Shown one piece after another: positions 44,902 through 56,202 of a stretch of 64,000 nucleotides of DNA. Position numbers and translations under genes: made by a program. The notes below the pieces were generated by a model. It was not told where the DNA came from. It did not search any database and saw only the letters and a list, made by a program, of their open reading frames with translations. This stretch comes from Mytilus californianus (taxonomy: Eukaryota > Mollusca > Bivalvia > Mytilida > Mytilidae): positions 107,047,088 through 107,111,087 of the forward strand of contig NW_026262734.1 in NCBI RefSeq assembly GCF_021869535.1. Direction: 5' to 3'. How positions within the stretch are numbered: the stretch's first letter is position 1; each line of letters opens with the position of its first letter.

Positions 44902-46315
44902 ATGCTGAGGCAGAAATATTTGTCGATTTTGTATTTGATTTACACAATATATTCGTGCAAATGTCAGGATTTAGAGAAGTTTGTTGCCCCAATCTTGGAC
45001 AACAGAGAGGCGCCATTAGTTGCAATAGTAGATACAACTAACATTAGTTCACATATTGTCCGGTCAATAGAAATGCCACTACGGGAGATAATCAACTCAA
45101 CAATAGAATGCAAAATAAACGAAGAACTTAGAGAAGACATAGTTTCCGGTCACATTTTGAAGAGCGTAAATGGTCAGCTTGAAACCTTACAACACAAGAT
45201 TGACGAACATATTGGAGATAACCGGGTCCAATTTACAGACGTTAAACAGGACATTCTGTCATTGCGAAAAGATACGGAAGAGAACATTTCATATGAAATT
45301 CTTAAACAAAAAAAGAATATGACCAAGCTTGTCGATACTTTGAAATCAGATCATGATGAAAAGATGAAGAATTTAACTAGCAATGTGGTTTTCATGCAGT
45401 CAGGAGTACAAAAGAAGGTTGACGATCATATCAGAGATAGCCGAGGCAAATTTACTGTAGTTAAACAGGAAATTGCATCACTGCGAATAGAAACGGAAGA
45501 GACCATTTCACGTGAACATGATGAAATCCTTAGACAAAAAAAGAATATGACCAAGCTTGTCGATACTATGAAATCAGATCATGATGAAAAGATGAAGAAT
45601 TTAACTAGCAATGTGGTTTTCATGCAGTCAGAAGTACAAAAGAAGATTGGCGAACATATTAGAGATAGCCGAGACGAACTTACTTTAGTTAATCAGGACA
45701 TTGCAGCATTGCGTATAGACACGGCGGAGACCATTTCACATGAAATTCTTGAACACAAAAAGAATATGACCAAGCTTGTCGATACACTGAACTCAGATCA
45801 TGGTGAAAAGATGAAGAATTTAACTAGCAATATGGTTTTTATGCAGTCAGGAGTACGAAAGAAGATTGATGAACATATTCGAGATAACCGGGACGAATTT
45901 ACTGTAGTTAAACAGGACATTGCGACATTAAGGAAAGAAATGGAGGAGAAAATTACTCATGAAATTCTTGAAAACATGAAGAATTTTACTAAGATTGTCA
46001 ATACTGTGAACAACGATCTCGATGAAAAAGTGAAGAATTTAACCAACAATGTGGAAATCATACAATCAGAATTAAGGGAAACCATACTGTCTGTTGATAA
46101 CAATGCGTCAATTTTAGCAGAGCAACTGGTAAATTATTCCAATAGATTAGATGCGCTCCATTCAAATATCCAAGACTTTACTGGAAAAACAAGTGCAATT
46201 CAGAGTATTATGAATAATGTAAGGTCTAATGCTAAAATTAATAATAAATTATTAGGAAGTCATGACTCTAGGCTGGACGATTTAAATGCTAAGGTCAACG
46301 CCATGAATTCAAGAG
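44902..46315 (+). CDS. C1q-domain protein, exon with signal peptide and coiled coil (locus II)
   Basis: The first in-frame ATG is 44902; the frame is open slightly further upstream but has no other ATG. Residues 1-22 look like a signal peptide (MLRQKYLSILYLIYTIYSCK, cleavage probably around the CKCQ site), so the product should be secreted. The rest is a long helical, heptad-like region with four tandem repeats of 73, 76, 73 and 73 residues (DNA 45196-46081). The exon ends at a consensus donor, AAGAG|GTAAGT, in phase 1. Joined to 52266-52654 it makes a 600-residue protein, roughly twice or more the length of typical bivalve C1q proteins because of the coil. Bivalve C1q proteins assemble as oligomers and bind microbial surfaces or glycans; that role is inferred from the family. 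Confidence 0.85.
45196..46081 (+). repeat. Four in-frame coiled-coil repeats of about 219 bp
   Basis: Units start near 45196, 45415, 45643 and 45862. Each encodes K-I-D-E-H-I-R-D, an F/L-T-x-V-K-Q-D-I-x-x-L-R segment, a KKNMTKLVDT segment and KMKNLTSNVVFMQS. Each unit carries two N-glycosylation sequons (N-M-T or N-F-T, and N-L-T). The second unit has three extra residues (HDE). The fourth is the most diverged. Confidence 0.92.
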
Positions 46316-47156
46316 GTAAGTTTACTAGGTAATATAAAATTGAATGTAGTTTAAAAGATTCTTTACACGTGTGGACACAGATCAGTGTGGATAGTTTTTG
46401 TTTGATTAGTGTTAGTTTGTTTTACCTGGCTGAAAAACTTTTCTCCGGTAATTTATTTATGTTCATGACCCCCGCCAGATTTTTTCTGAGCATCTTCTAA
46501 GTTTTTGTCATAGTTTCCTATGTTAAACTGTGTCTATTGTGAGAGTAAAATTGGATTTCAGATCAGTAGCAAAAGCTTAAAATTAGCATAGTTTCCTTCA
46601 TTCCATATTTGATAAAGATGTTCAGAACTGTTTAGCCGATTTCCAGCATGAGTCCATAGTAAACTTTGTTACAGAGTAGTAGCCATAATTTGTTTAGAAA
46701 AATAATAAAACTCATAACTTGAGAAACCCTAGATACACTTGTGCATAATTTGGTTTTAATGTATGAGATGGTTTCTCAGAGGCTGTATGTTTGTATAACT
46801 CATATGGCTTTATTGTATTTTACCCAGGTGTTCATTTCTTATTCAGTTAGGCAACAAAAACTGCAAATAAAATATGAGATCTCCTTAGCATCATTAGTGC
46901 AAGACTTCATTTAAATGTGTAAGAAGATTTTCTGAGAAGAATGTATGCATGGTAATTGTATACATACGTATTTCACTTAGTTATATGTTAATCTTTGTTC
47001 AATGGTGCAAGTGTTAGGGGTCATCTTGATTTTCGGCCATTTACAAAATAACTTTGGTATAAAGACTGTCAATGGATCATTCCTACAATAATCATTACAA
47101 TTTTAGACAATCACGCAGTTTGCATTTCTTAATTTAGATGCACAAATCGTACTTCT

Positions 47157-47215
47157 ACATCATTTGGTCTCTGATGGAGAGTTGTCTTATTGGCAATCCA
47201 ACCACATCTTCTCAT
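47157..47215 (-). repeat. Family A fragment (minus)
   Basis: GGTCTCTGATGGAGAGTTGT followed by CTTATTGGCAATCCAACCAC and ATCTTCTCA; the 5' end of family A in reverse orientation. Confidence 0.75.
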
Positions 47216-47676
47216 TTTTTATTTTGTAATGGATGGTACATGTACCTTCAACAATGAAGAATACTGTCAAAAATGGTCAAGTTTGGTTCCAGTTGGCAAG
47301 AACGATTTTGCAGATAATTAAAATGCGAAAAATGTAGACAGTACCTCGAACACATACCTTTTGTCTAGGTGAACTAATATACTAGTATGCAGAAAGTATA
47401 TTTTCTTGTATGATTTTTACTCTTTCTTGAGAAATGTTTTCTGCCTAAACTCCCAAGGCCTGATTAAAGTGATACAAGAGGTTTTTTTCAAATAAAAAAT
47501 GTATTCTAATATAATATTTTTTTCTTTTCATGATTATTTATTTTTCTAGAAGTCAATTATGATTGATTGTGTAGAATTCAAGATTTATTAAACACGAACT
47601 ATTATAGCATATCACTGATTTGGAAATGATTTTGTATTGAAAAAGATTTGCAGAACTATTTTTGTTTCCATTTTTT

Positions 47677-49299
47677 AGCTCACCTGGCCCAACGGGCCAG
47701 ATGAACTTATGTCATCACTTGGCGTCCGTCGTCTGTAGTTGTCGTAATCATTGGCGTCGTCGTAAACTATTTCAAGAATCTTCTCCTTTAAAACTACTGG
47801 GCTAAATACATTCAAACTTTAACTGAATGTTCCTTAGGGTATCTAGTTTATAAATTGTATCCAAAGTTCTGATCCATCATCAAACATGGCCGTCATGGCT
47901 AAAAATAGAACAGAGGGGTCAAATGCAGTTTTCGGCTCATAAATCAAAAACTTAAGTATTTAGAGCAAATCTGACATGGGGTAAACATGTTCAATAGGTC
48001 AGGATCTATCAGCCTTAAAATTTTCAGACGAACCGAACAACCCATTTTTGGATTGCTGCGACTAAATTGGCAATTTTAAGGAAATTTGGCAGTTTTTAGT
48101 TATTATCTATAATATTATTGAAGATAAAGATAAACTGTAAACAGCACAAATGTTCAGCAAAGTGAGATCTACAAAAAGGTTATTAAAACCAAAATTGTCA
48201 ATTGACCCCTTAAGTAGTTATTGCCCTTTAAAGACAATTTTGACACAATTTGTTCATTATGTTTGCTAACATTTAAAAATCTTCTCCTCTGAAACTATTG
48301 GGCCTAATACTTCTTAACTTTAACTGAGTGTTCCTTGGGGTAACTGATTTATAAACTGTATCCGAATGGTTTGTCCTTTAACAGACATGGTCGCCATAGC
48401 TAAAAATGCAGTTTTGGGCTTTTATCTCTAAAACTATAGCAGTTAGAGCAAAAGTGAAAGAGAGTTACAGTGATAAATGGGTCATGATCTATTTGTAATG
48501 AAATTTTCAGACAAGTTCGACAACTCATTGTTGGATTACTGCTGGAAACAGTTTTTTTTATTAAATTTTACTGTTTTTGGTTATTTTCTTTAATATTATA
48601 ATAGATATAGAGAAAGTATAAATGGTAATAAATGTTCAGCTAATTAAGATCAACAAATAAGTCAACATGATCAAGATAGTCAATTGACCCCTTAAAGACT
48701 TATTGCCCTTAAAACGTTTTTTATAATAAAATTGAGAATGGAAATGGGGAATATGTCAAAGAGACAACAACCCGATTAAAGAGCAGATTAAACATTTTTT
48801 GTGGGTCTAATTATTTTATCAAAAATCTTCTTCTCTGTAACTACTATGCCAAACATAATTAAAAGCTTTCATTGAATGCTCCCTAGGGTATCTATTTTAT
48901 AGATTTTATACGCGGATTTGATCCATTTAAAAACATGCCGGCAGTTTCTAAAAATAGAATATAGGGTCAAATGAAGTTCTTGGCTTTCATCTCAAAAACT
49001 AGAGCAGTAAGAGCAAAATTGACATACTAGGTGAAAGTGTTAAACAGGTTTAGATCTACCTGTCAAGTCATCTTCAGGCCAATAGGACATCTTATTGTTG
49101 GTTTACTGTCTAGAAATTATAGTTAACTTTCAGGAAATTTTACAGCTTTCGGTTATGTATTAACTTTAATATTATTATAAAAAGAGAGAAAGTGGTAATG
49201 ACAAAATTGTTCAGGAAAGTAAGATCTACAAATAAGTCAAATGCCTGAAACTGAAATTACAGGTGAGCGATATCAGACTCTCGTGATCCTCTTGTTTGT
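47677..49299. mobile_element. AGCTCACCTGG inverted-terminus element with three internal blocks
   Basis: Starts AGCTCACCTGGCCCAACGGG and closes with CAGGTGAGCGATATCAGACT and CTCTTGTTT; the first 9-10 bases are inverted at the two ends. Inside are three diverged blocks of about 500-545 bp starting near 47768, 48271 and 48816, each with AATCTTCTCC, ACTGAATGTTCCTTAGGGTA and CATGGCCGTCATGGCTAAAA-like phrases. A family C fragment (48728-48800) lies between blocks 2 and 3. It is a repeat well known from mollusc DNA, with no coding capacity seen. Confidence 0.75.
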
Positions 49300-49385
49300 T
49301 TCTGGAGAAAGATATACTAGTATCTTGTATATACTAAACTTTTTTTAAGAACCGTGGTAAAGAAACATAGAGCATTCATATAATA

Positions 49386-50621
49386 CCCCAGTCACACTAG
49401 GCCACCATCACACTACGATCTGTGAAAAAAATGCAAATTTTGACGATCGTAGTGCGATCGTGTAGATCGCAGTAAGGTCGTAGTACGGTCTTGTGAGGTC
49501 TTCATGATCGTGATGAGCGTTACCAACTTTGAACATGTTCAAAACAATCGTGGTGCGGTCGTGGCGAAATCAGGTCGTAGTAGAAGCGTAATGAGAGCGC
49601 AGTAAGGTCGTGGTAAGATCGCAAAGGTCGCTGTACCATCGTAGCGAAAGCGCGATTCTAGTCGGAGAGACTGCGCTACGATCCCACAGCGACGTTACTA
49701 CGACCTCACTACGACCATCACGTTTTAATCGCGACCCAACCACGCTTCCACTACGACTATACCACTTTTATACCACGCTGTTCAATACCATAGTACGATT
49801 CTAGCACGTCCATGTCGTCCTCATCACGCTCTTCTCACGACCTAACTACGTTCATACTACGACCATCATGCTCATTGTCATTGTTACATAAAATATATAA
49901 AAACTCTCCAGGTTTTGTTTGTCTCTATGTTATTTGGACCAATTGTCCTTTTTCTCAAACGGCTCAACCATGCTTGACACATCTGTGTCATCCCTACTAT
50001 CGTTCACTAAAACATCGTCATTTGATCTTCATGGACCAGCAATAGGTTGTGATTCAGGTTGGATTGGTTGGTCCGACATCTATACTGGATCAGGATTCGT
50101 TACTATCAGAGCTCCCTCTGACTCTACCTCTACCCCTACCACCACGCCCACGAGTTCTGGTAGATTTTGGTGGTATGACTGTGTTGTTTTCGAGAAATCT
50201 ACGTATTAATGAGAAATAGAAGGCATGGAACAGTATTTATATGGAACACGGTGTTGACGTTATTGCTGAGAGCGTAGTAAGATCGCGGTAAGAGCGTGCT
50301 ATAATCGTAGTAGAAACGTGGTAAGAGCGTGTTGCAATCGTAGTAGAACGTGGTAAGATCGTGTTGCAATTGGATAAATCGTGGTATGGTCGTAGTGAGA
50401 ACGTGATGAGCGTAGTAAGATCATGATAATCGTAGTGAGGTCGCAGAAAAGGCGTGGTGAGAACGTGGTTTAATCGTAGCGGGATCGTTGTAGAAGCGTA
50501 ATGAGGACGTAGTAGCATCGTGAAGACAACGAGAATTTACATTTTCATACCGCTCACCACTATCTGTATTTATTTAAGATCGCAGTGAGCGTGGTGCGAT
50601 CGTGGTCTAGTGTGACTGGGG
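49386..50621. mobile_element. CCCCAGTCACACTAG terminal-inverted-repeat element (about 1.24 kb)
   Basis: Perfect 15-bp termini: CCCCAGTCACACTAG at 49386-49400 and CTAGTGTGACTGGGG at 50607-50621. The arms are runs of degenerate GATCGTAGTRMGGTCGTGG words, which switch to the opposite strand at 49665-49870 and back at 50250-50600. The core (49.9-50.23 kb) is single-copy within the window. Open frames through the arms are repeat artefacts. Non-autonomous, foldback-like; superfamily unknown and no certain target duplication. Confidence 0.8.
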
Positions 50622-50885
50622 CTTAAATGGTTGTGTAATAAAGCAGTTCTGTAATACCCATTAACATGATTAAGACGAATTAAGATTGAATAAATAATGA
50701 AAAAAGTTGAATTGTTTTAACAATTTTGAAGTCTTTAAGGCTTTGTGAGTTTCTTCCCTTTTCATAGAAACATGCAGACATAATGACCATTTGTACTTGG
50801 GACTCTTCCGTCGGCAGTTAAGATGTTTAAAAGGGCGTTTTAGAATAGTTACTGCTGATAGTCGTTTTTTGTTGTACTTAATTAG

Positions 50886-51134
50886 GGTCTTTCCACTTTT
50901 CCGTGGAAAGACCTATTGGTTTTCTTTTGATTATTTTTTTTTCTCCAGCGTAATTTTATTCTTGCGCTGTATTTTTGTTTTAAAAAGATGTCGCTTAGTT
51001 TTTTGTATATGATATCATACAGTCTATACGCTTTTGAAACTGACCCTGTTTAACCGCACACTTTTATATGTAAGAGTTATCTCCCCAAACACTGTGGAAA
51101 GACCTTGAGATGTTCTCTGAACAATTGGTTTTTA
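50886..51134. mobile_element. Family D element, internally deleted copy
   Basis: Same left end (GGTCTTTCCACTTTTCCGTG) and right end (GTGGAAAGACCTTGAGATGT, TCTGAACAATTGG) as 24197-25372, but only about 220-250 bp long. It keeps GAGTTATCTCCC. Confidence 0.75.
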
Positions 51135-51495
51135 ATTATACTTTTGTTTGGCTCCCTGACAGATGTAACAAAGAACATTTAGTTAGCAAGCTCACATACC
51201 CCGGGCCTCTAACATTAGGGCAAATGCTTAAAATTTGATGACGGCACATGTATTCTGTCTACTTCAAGATATGTGTCTTTTGGTTATTATTTCAGATACA
51301 TATTACAAAAATCAATTGTTAGGAACTATGACCTTACAATTGACCTAGTGACTGATTATAAGATAGCTAAGGGATCTCCCCCTTATATGTGACCATATGT
51401 CCAAGTAAGTTTGCATTTTATTGGTTGAGTACGAGTTGGCTAAGGTACGAGTTGACATGGACCAACAGCAAACTCGCGTGTAATATTGTAGAACT

Positions 51496-51925
51496 ATTTA
51501 ATTCTTGATTTGTAAAACTTCTTGATATGTAAAACTTCTTGATTTGTAAAACTTCTTGATATGTAAAACTTCTTGATTTGTAACTTGTTGATTTTTAACT
51601 TGCAGTTGTTCTTCAGAAACAGGACTTCTTATTAGCAGCTGTAACAATTACACTGACACATTCTCCAACAACGCGACTCAAACAAAGAAATAACATTTCA
51701 CAAATTAAGAAATGTAGAGTTTTATGTAACGAACGAAGAAAATACGTTAACAAAATATGAAATTGCATTACACATTAAGAAGTTACATTTCACAAATCAA
51801 GAAATATAGAAATTCATGTAAAGGATGTAGAAAATACATGTTACAAATTAAGAAATAACATTTAAAAAATAAGAAATTGCTTGTAACAAATTAAGAAATT
51901 GCATTTAACAAATTAAGAAATGAAT
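51496..51925. repeat. Short tandem words on both strands (CTTGATTTGTAAAA / AAATTAAGAAAT)
   Basis: 51496-51600 repeats CTTGATTTGTAAAACTT about five times at 18-bp spacing. 51700-51925 repeats its approximate complement, ACAAATTAAGAAATNRCAT, about eight times. The two halves are a degenerate inverted pair. Confidence 0.75.
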
Positions 51926-52265
51926 ATTTACGGCGGATATTCCCTTCCATAGCAATAAACCATTATGCTAGTTCATAAGTATATAAATAAATTAATGTTC
52001 AGTAAAAATATTCTGTAACATCGGCTAATATCTACTTTACTTATTATTCAAAACTAATATTGATAACAAAATAAATAAGTTTCTCGAAATGTAATTACCT
52101 ACATGATAAAAGAAACAGTCAGTTGGTACGCATAGTTGTGGATGAGTTTAATCGATTTTTCAGGAAAAGACATGTCACACATAATGTGTATCATTTTTTG
52201 TTTAAATTTGTTTTATAAGATGAAATAAAATTGTATACACAATTCGAATATATTTCTTTTTTCAG

Positions 52266-52654
52266 TGGCCATTACAGCTCATCCTTCATCCAGTAGAAAG
52301 TTACACGGCAGAATAAAGTTTGACGATGTCAAATTCAGTGTTGGCATCAATAATCTACCAACTTATAAAAGTAGCGGGAAGTTTGTGGTGGAGAAGGCGG
52401 GACTATACATGATATCGGTAGCGATCCACTCCTATACCAATAATGCTCACTACTACATTTACCTGAATGGTAATCAGATATCGGGGACAATGATTGGTTA
52501 TACCAGTAGTCCTCCTTCTCCAATACAACATACGGGTACTGTTGTTCTAGTAAGACAGTTAATTCCTAATGATAGTCTGTGGGTATACTATCCTGGTACC
52601 TATTATATAGGAGGCGGAGTATGGTCGACACTTACAATTGTAAAAATCAAATAA
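52266..52654 (+). CDS. C1q-domain protein, C1q exon (locus II)
   Basis: Begins in phase 1, so the G left at the end of the 44902-46315 exon plus TG makes Val: V-A-I-T-A-H-P, the standard start of the first C1q beta strand. Then follow IKFDDVKFSVGINNLPTY, GKFVVEKAGLYMISVAI, YYIYLNGNQISGTMIGY, HTGTVVLVRQL, DSLWVYYPGTYY and the C-terminal VWSTLTIVKIK before TAA at 52652-52654. The 129 residues cover a full C1q jelly roll with no gap. The conserved aromatic and Gly positions of the family (GKF, GLY, YIYLNG, DSLWV) are all present. Compared with it, the exons at 29160 and 63023 are truncated. Being complete, in frame and spliceable, it is the best candidate for a working gene in the window. Confidence 0.88.
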
Positions 52655-52703
52655 AACATTGACTTACATCTGAAGCAAAACCATGTTCGGCCTACAGACA
52701 TAA

Positions 52704-52709
52704 AATAAA
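52704..52709 (+). promoter_or_regulatory. Candidate polyadenylation signal of the C1q gene
   Basis: AATAAA 49 bp after the stop codon at 52654. This is a plausible poly(A) signal by position. Confidence 0.6.
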
Positions 52710-53467
52710 TTGTAAATAATAATCACATTTATACGAATTACAACACTAAACTTGTAACGATCGCTTTATCGAATAAGATAGGGTGTTAAAATGAAATAGT
52801 TGAAATCAGGACATATATGTCATGTTATATTGAATTATAAAGTTCGTGAAATATATTTCTTAATTTGGTTAAAAAAACCAAATGTGAATTGTTTTGTTAT
52901 ATTTATGTAGTTGAAGAACATGGCCATGTGTTAACTTTTTTTTATGTATTTTGAATGTTTTGTGTTGTTGGGTTCCTTTTCTTTGGAAAATTTCTACCAC
53001 TTTCTTTTGTTAATTAGAAATTTTATTTTGAAATACTGTACCTTGAGTCAGTTTTCGCAAGGTACAGATGATTCCGAATAACGGTAATAGGTTTGTGAAT
53101 ACACTAGTACTTTTAGGAATGAAGTTGTAGAAAAGGAATGACATGGTTTACCAAAACACGAGAATATGCTTTCTTTTTGAAGAAGCAATACATTCAGTGC
53201 TGCTTGTATCCGTATTACAATCTTTAAGTGAGAGTTGTGAAATTTGTTTTTATCTGCTTTTCCTAAAATGAAATAATATTTGTAAATATTGGGTCAATAT
53301 CGCGAGCTTTGATTTACATGTAAGTAAGACAACAATCAAACATGATAGGACAATGTCAAACATGAAAGGACAATGTTTTGTTTTAAAGAAAATACAAGTG
53401 GTTTAACTAGTCCGTGTGTTTTTGTATCAAACATTATAGGACAAATTAAGAGAATACAAGTGGCTTA

Positions 53468-53694
53468 TATGGTATGTTATGCTGCCAACATCTGCAATGA
53501 AATTTTATTAAAGCGAAAATGTATTTTATACTCATGATAGTTGACTTCTTGTATATATATTATATTTTAAACAAATTCTCTCATAACTCTTTATAGAGTG
53601 GCTCTTGTTGTTAACTTGTGTTTTACTATGCTGTATATTTTATATGTAACAAGTGGTGAGACTTTAATAAGTATTTGTCTTGTCTTGTCTTGTC
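53468..53694 (+). mobile_element. 5'-truncated LINE 3' end with TCTTG tail
   Basis: A 227-bp insert flanked by TGGCTTA at 53461-53467 and 53695-53701, a 7-bp target duplication. The 3' part reads TAACAAGTGGTGAGACTTTA and ends in a TCTTG pentamer run. The paralogous site at about 30672 is empty and uninterrupted (AAGTGGCTTAACTAG). The tail and duplication fit a LINE insertion by target-primed reverse transcription. Confidence 0.75.
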
Positions 53695-55439
53695 TGGCTT
53701 AACTAGTCCGGTTGTTTTTTTTTTTGTATATTGAGATATGGTGTTTTCAAAATACACCTTTCATTGCATTTTTGTTGAAATTTATAAATTTTTAAAAAGA
53801 AAGTTGTGATATACGTTAGGGTTTATATTCGAGGAAAATGAGATTTTACGATAACGTGTAGAGGTCACAAAACGATTTCCTACATCTCTTTTTTGTCCCT
53901 TTTTTTACTATGATTATTATTTTTATAGTTATCGAACATTCTTTTTTTTATAATCTTTTAACTAAGATAATTTGAATATTGAACCGTCTGCTAGAAGCCG
54001 GTTGGATGTTGAGTATTTAAATAGTAAATATTAAAACACGAACCGGCTGCTAATATATCATCTCCACATGCATACTTTAATTGAACTAAACTATTGTCTA
54101 AATATATATTCTGATCAAACGTTTATATTGATGATTTAGATCTTGTTCGAATCCGTTATTAATTTCATTTTGACTACTGTTTTTAATTCACTGTTAAATA
54201 ACAATTAAGAGACAAGATGTTTCGATAAATGAAAATAAAATGTATAGTATAGGTCAAAGATACAGTAACCAAAAAACACTATAAACTAGGTGACTCGTAT
54301 GCTCATTTTGAAGGTCAGGGGTCCTCCTCCATCTTGGATTGTAATGAAATATACTAAATTTGAGACATAAACGCGATTCATTTGTAATACATTTTATCTA
54401 ATTGACTAAATTTTTTATAAAAATTTAAAACGACTGTTTTTACACATTCAGAATATTTTGTATTCGATTTAATATTTTTAATTTAGTCATCATATAAGGG
54501 GATGGTATTTCGATATTTTTTCTGTTTTAAATGAATAGAAATTTCGTAAGGGGAGGTTATCAATATTATTTTGTAAAGGAATGCACATTATTCATCTCTA
54601 TTTTGCTTTGTAGCAAGTAAACAAACGCTGAGTTAGACCCAAATCTCATTTGTTTTTGTGAAATTACATTATAATTATGCTATTTCAAAATACTATGTTT
54701 AGTAATTACTTCTATTCACCGAAAGTTGTTTTTTCCATGTATGATCTTTACAAAATCTGACAATTTTGCACAACATCTAGCAGAATAGCTACAAGGCCCA
54801 GACTTTTCATTTTTACACTTTTGTAAAAAGGTTTTTTTGAAAACTCATTTTGGCAAAGAATTCACAAATTTTGTCTTTTTAATCATATCTTATTCGACCT
54901 TAAAATAAATACTGTTTGATATAATGTTATACGTAGTAGTCGCTCACATAGGGCTTGATGTTTGATCTTATAATTTAGGTCACGGTAATTTTCTAGATCA
55001 CATTATGATTGTAAAATTTATTTTTTTCAAATTTTGTAATGCTATTTCTTTTTATAATTTGCAGCACACGGACTGACGCTGTCAAGTGTACATTAAACTA
55101 TGCGCTTGGTGTCAAAACGCTATTTTAGAAACTCGGTTAAAAATATAAGGGAGCGGTTACACCGCTGATCATACTTCAAACTGTTTGCCATGTGTTTTTT
55201 TGTTGATTCGATTTCATGTAGTAATTAGAAGTTCAATATTCGTTGTATTTTATAACCATTATAGCCAAATAAACTGTATAAAATTCATGACTTGTGATTG
55301 TTGAGATTTATTTTGATATCAAAAGAAAAAAAGAGAATACGATAATGAGATAACAACCTGACGACACAAACAACCAATGATATCTAGAGGTCAATATGTT
55401 GTCAAGTGTCTATACAGTACATGTATTTAAGGTATGACT

Positions 55440-55740
55440 GTACTGGTTTTTTTTCTGTCTATGAAGAAATAACATCAAAATGAGGTGCACACTAAATAAC
55501 TCGCGTAGTGGGTTATTTAAAAGTTTGCACCACATTTTTGAGGTTATTTCGAATCGACAGAAAACATATTCCAGTTATTTCTTATAATTTAATTCTGAAT
55601 TCCATTTTAAGGATTTAATCACGAAAAACGTTGATGATGTCACGGTCACATGACAAAATTTTGTCTATGAGATGATAGACAAAAAAACTTTCAGCCAATC
55701 AGAAGACGTGTTACATCCAAAATTAAATTATATAAACATA
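55440..55740. repeat. Inverted-repeat dispersed element
   Basis: GGTGCACACTAAATAACTC and GGGTTATTTAAAAGTTTGCA pair across a GCGTAGT centre (55480-55530). Around it are further mirrored phrases (TTCTGTCTATGAAGAAATAA and GACAGAAAACATATTC with TTATTTC). It behaves like a foldback-type repeat. Confidence 0.55.
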
Positions 55741-55742
55741 AA

Positions 55743-55870
55743 GAGATGTGGTATGAATGCAAATGAGACAACCATCCATAAGAGTTCAAATGACGTTGAT
55801 GGAAGCAATCATAGGACACAAAAAAAAACCACGTTATAAACAACAAACAAGTTATTAACCCTCATCCCCG
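55743..55870 (+). repeat. Family A (plus), partial
   Basis: GAGATGTGGTATGAATGCAA, ATGAGACAACCATCCATAAG; the 3' part is diverged. Confidence 0.7.
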
Positions 55871-55941
55871 TTTTCAATCTCCGTTAGAGGAATAACTAAT
55901 GGTACATAGAGAAAACAGATAAAGTACTGAAGTCTATAATA

Positions 55942-56202
55942 TTGTTAATAAACACTAGAAGAGAAGAAGGCAAAGTACAAAGACAAATAGCATCACATAA
56001 CAAAGAATGCTCGCAGTTACTGAAAGCAGGCTCAAAGTACATAACCAGCCACGTGTTATATGGAATAATGTCTATCGTCTATTTCGCTATAATTCTCTTC
56101 GTTGTCGTCTGGGTAACCATCTTAATCTTTAAAATCTTAATTTTGTTTGCCAATTTTTATTCCTTTATGAATAACAGGATAGCGTTTGGTAGATGTCAAT
56201 AA
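55942..56202 (+). other. Hydrophobic open frame, gene status doubtful
   Basis: An 86-codon frame without a good ATG start near its beginning. The C-terminal half (VLYGIMSIVYFAIILFVVVW onward) would form one or two membrane segments after a charged N-terminal stretch (REEGKVQRQIASHNKEC). It might be an exon of an unknown membrane protein. There is no homologue in the window and splice sites are not compelling. Confidence 0.15.

Larger units (their letters stand above)
46316..52265 (+). other. 5.95-kb intron of the locus II C1q gene
   Basis: Donor GTAAGT at 46316 and acceptor TTCTTTTTTCAG at 52265, phase 1 on both sides. Most of it is mobile DNA: family A (minus) at 47157-47215, an AGCTCACCTGG element, a CCCCAGTCACACTAG element, a deleted family D and AT-rich inverted words. 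46.3-47.1 kb shows nothing recognisable. Confidence 0.8.
52020..55430. repeat. Locus II flank paralogous to locus I
   Basis: Collinear with 28.93-32.34 kb and, after a gap, with 34.36-34.73 kb. Shared words include GGTTTGTGAATACA, GATAGGACAATGTCAAACAT and AACGCGATTCATTTGTAATA. Locus I has about 2 kb of extra DNA between its 32.34 and 34.3 kb positions. Beyond the last shared phrase (ACATGTATTT near 55430) the similarity ends. Confidence 0.8.

Noticed and set aside
49610-50518. Ser/Thr/Arg-rich frames in the CCCCAGTCACACTAG element
   Set aside because: Products of GATCGTAGT-type repeats read in several frames; no stable domain.
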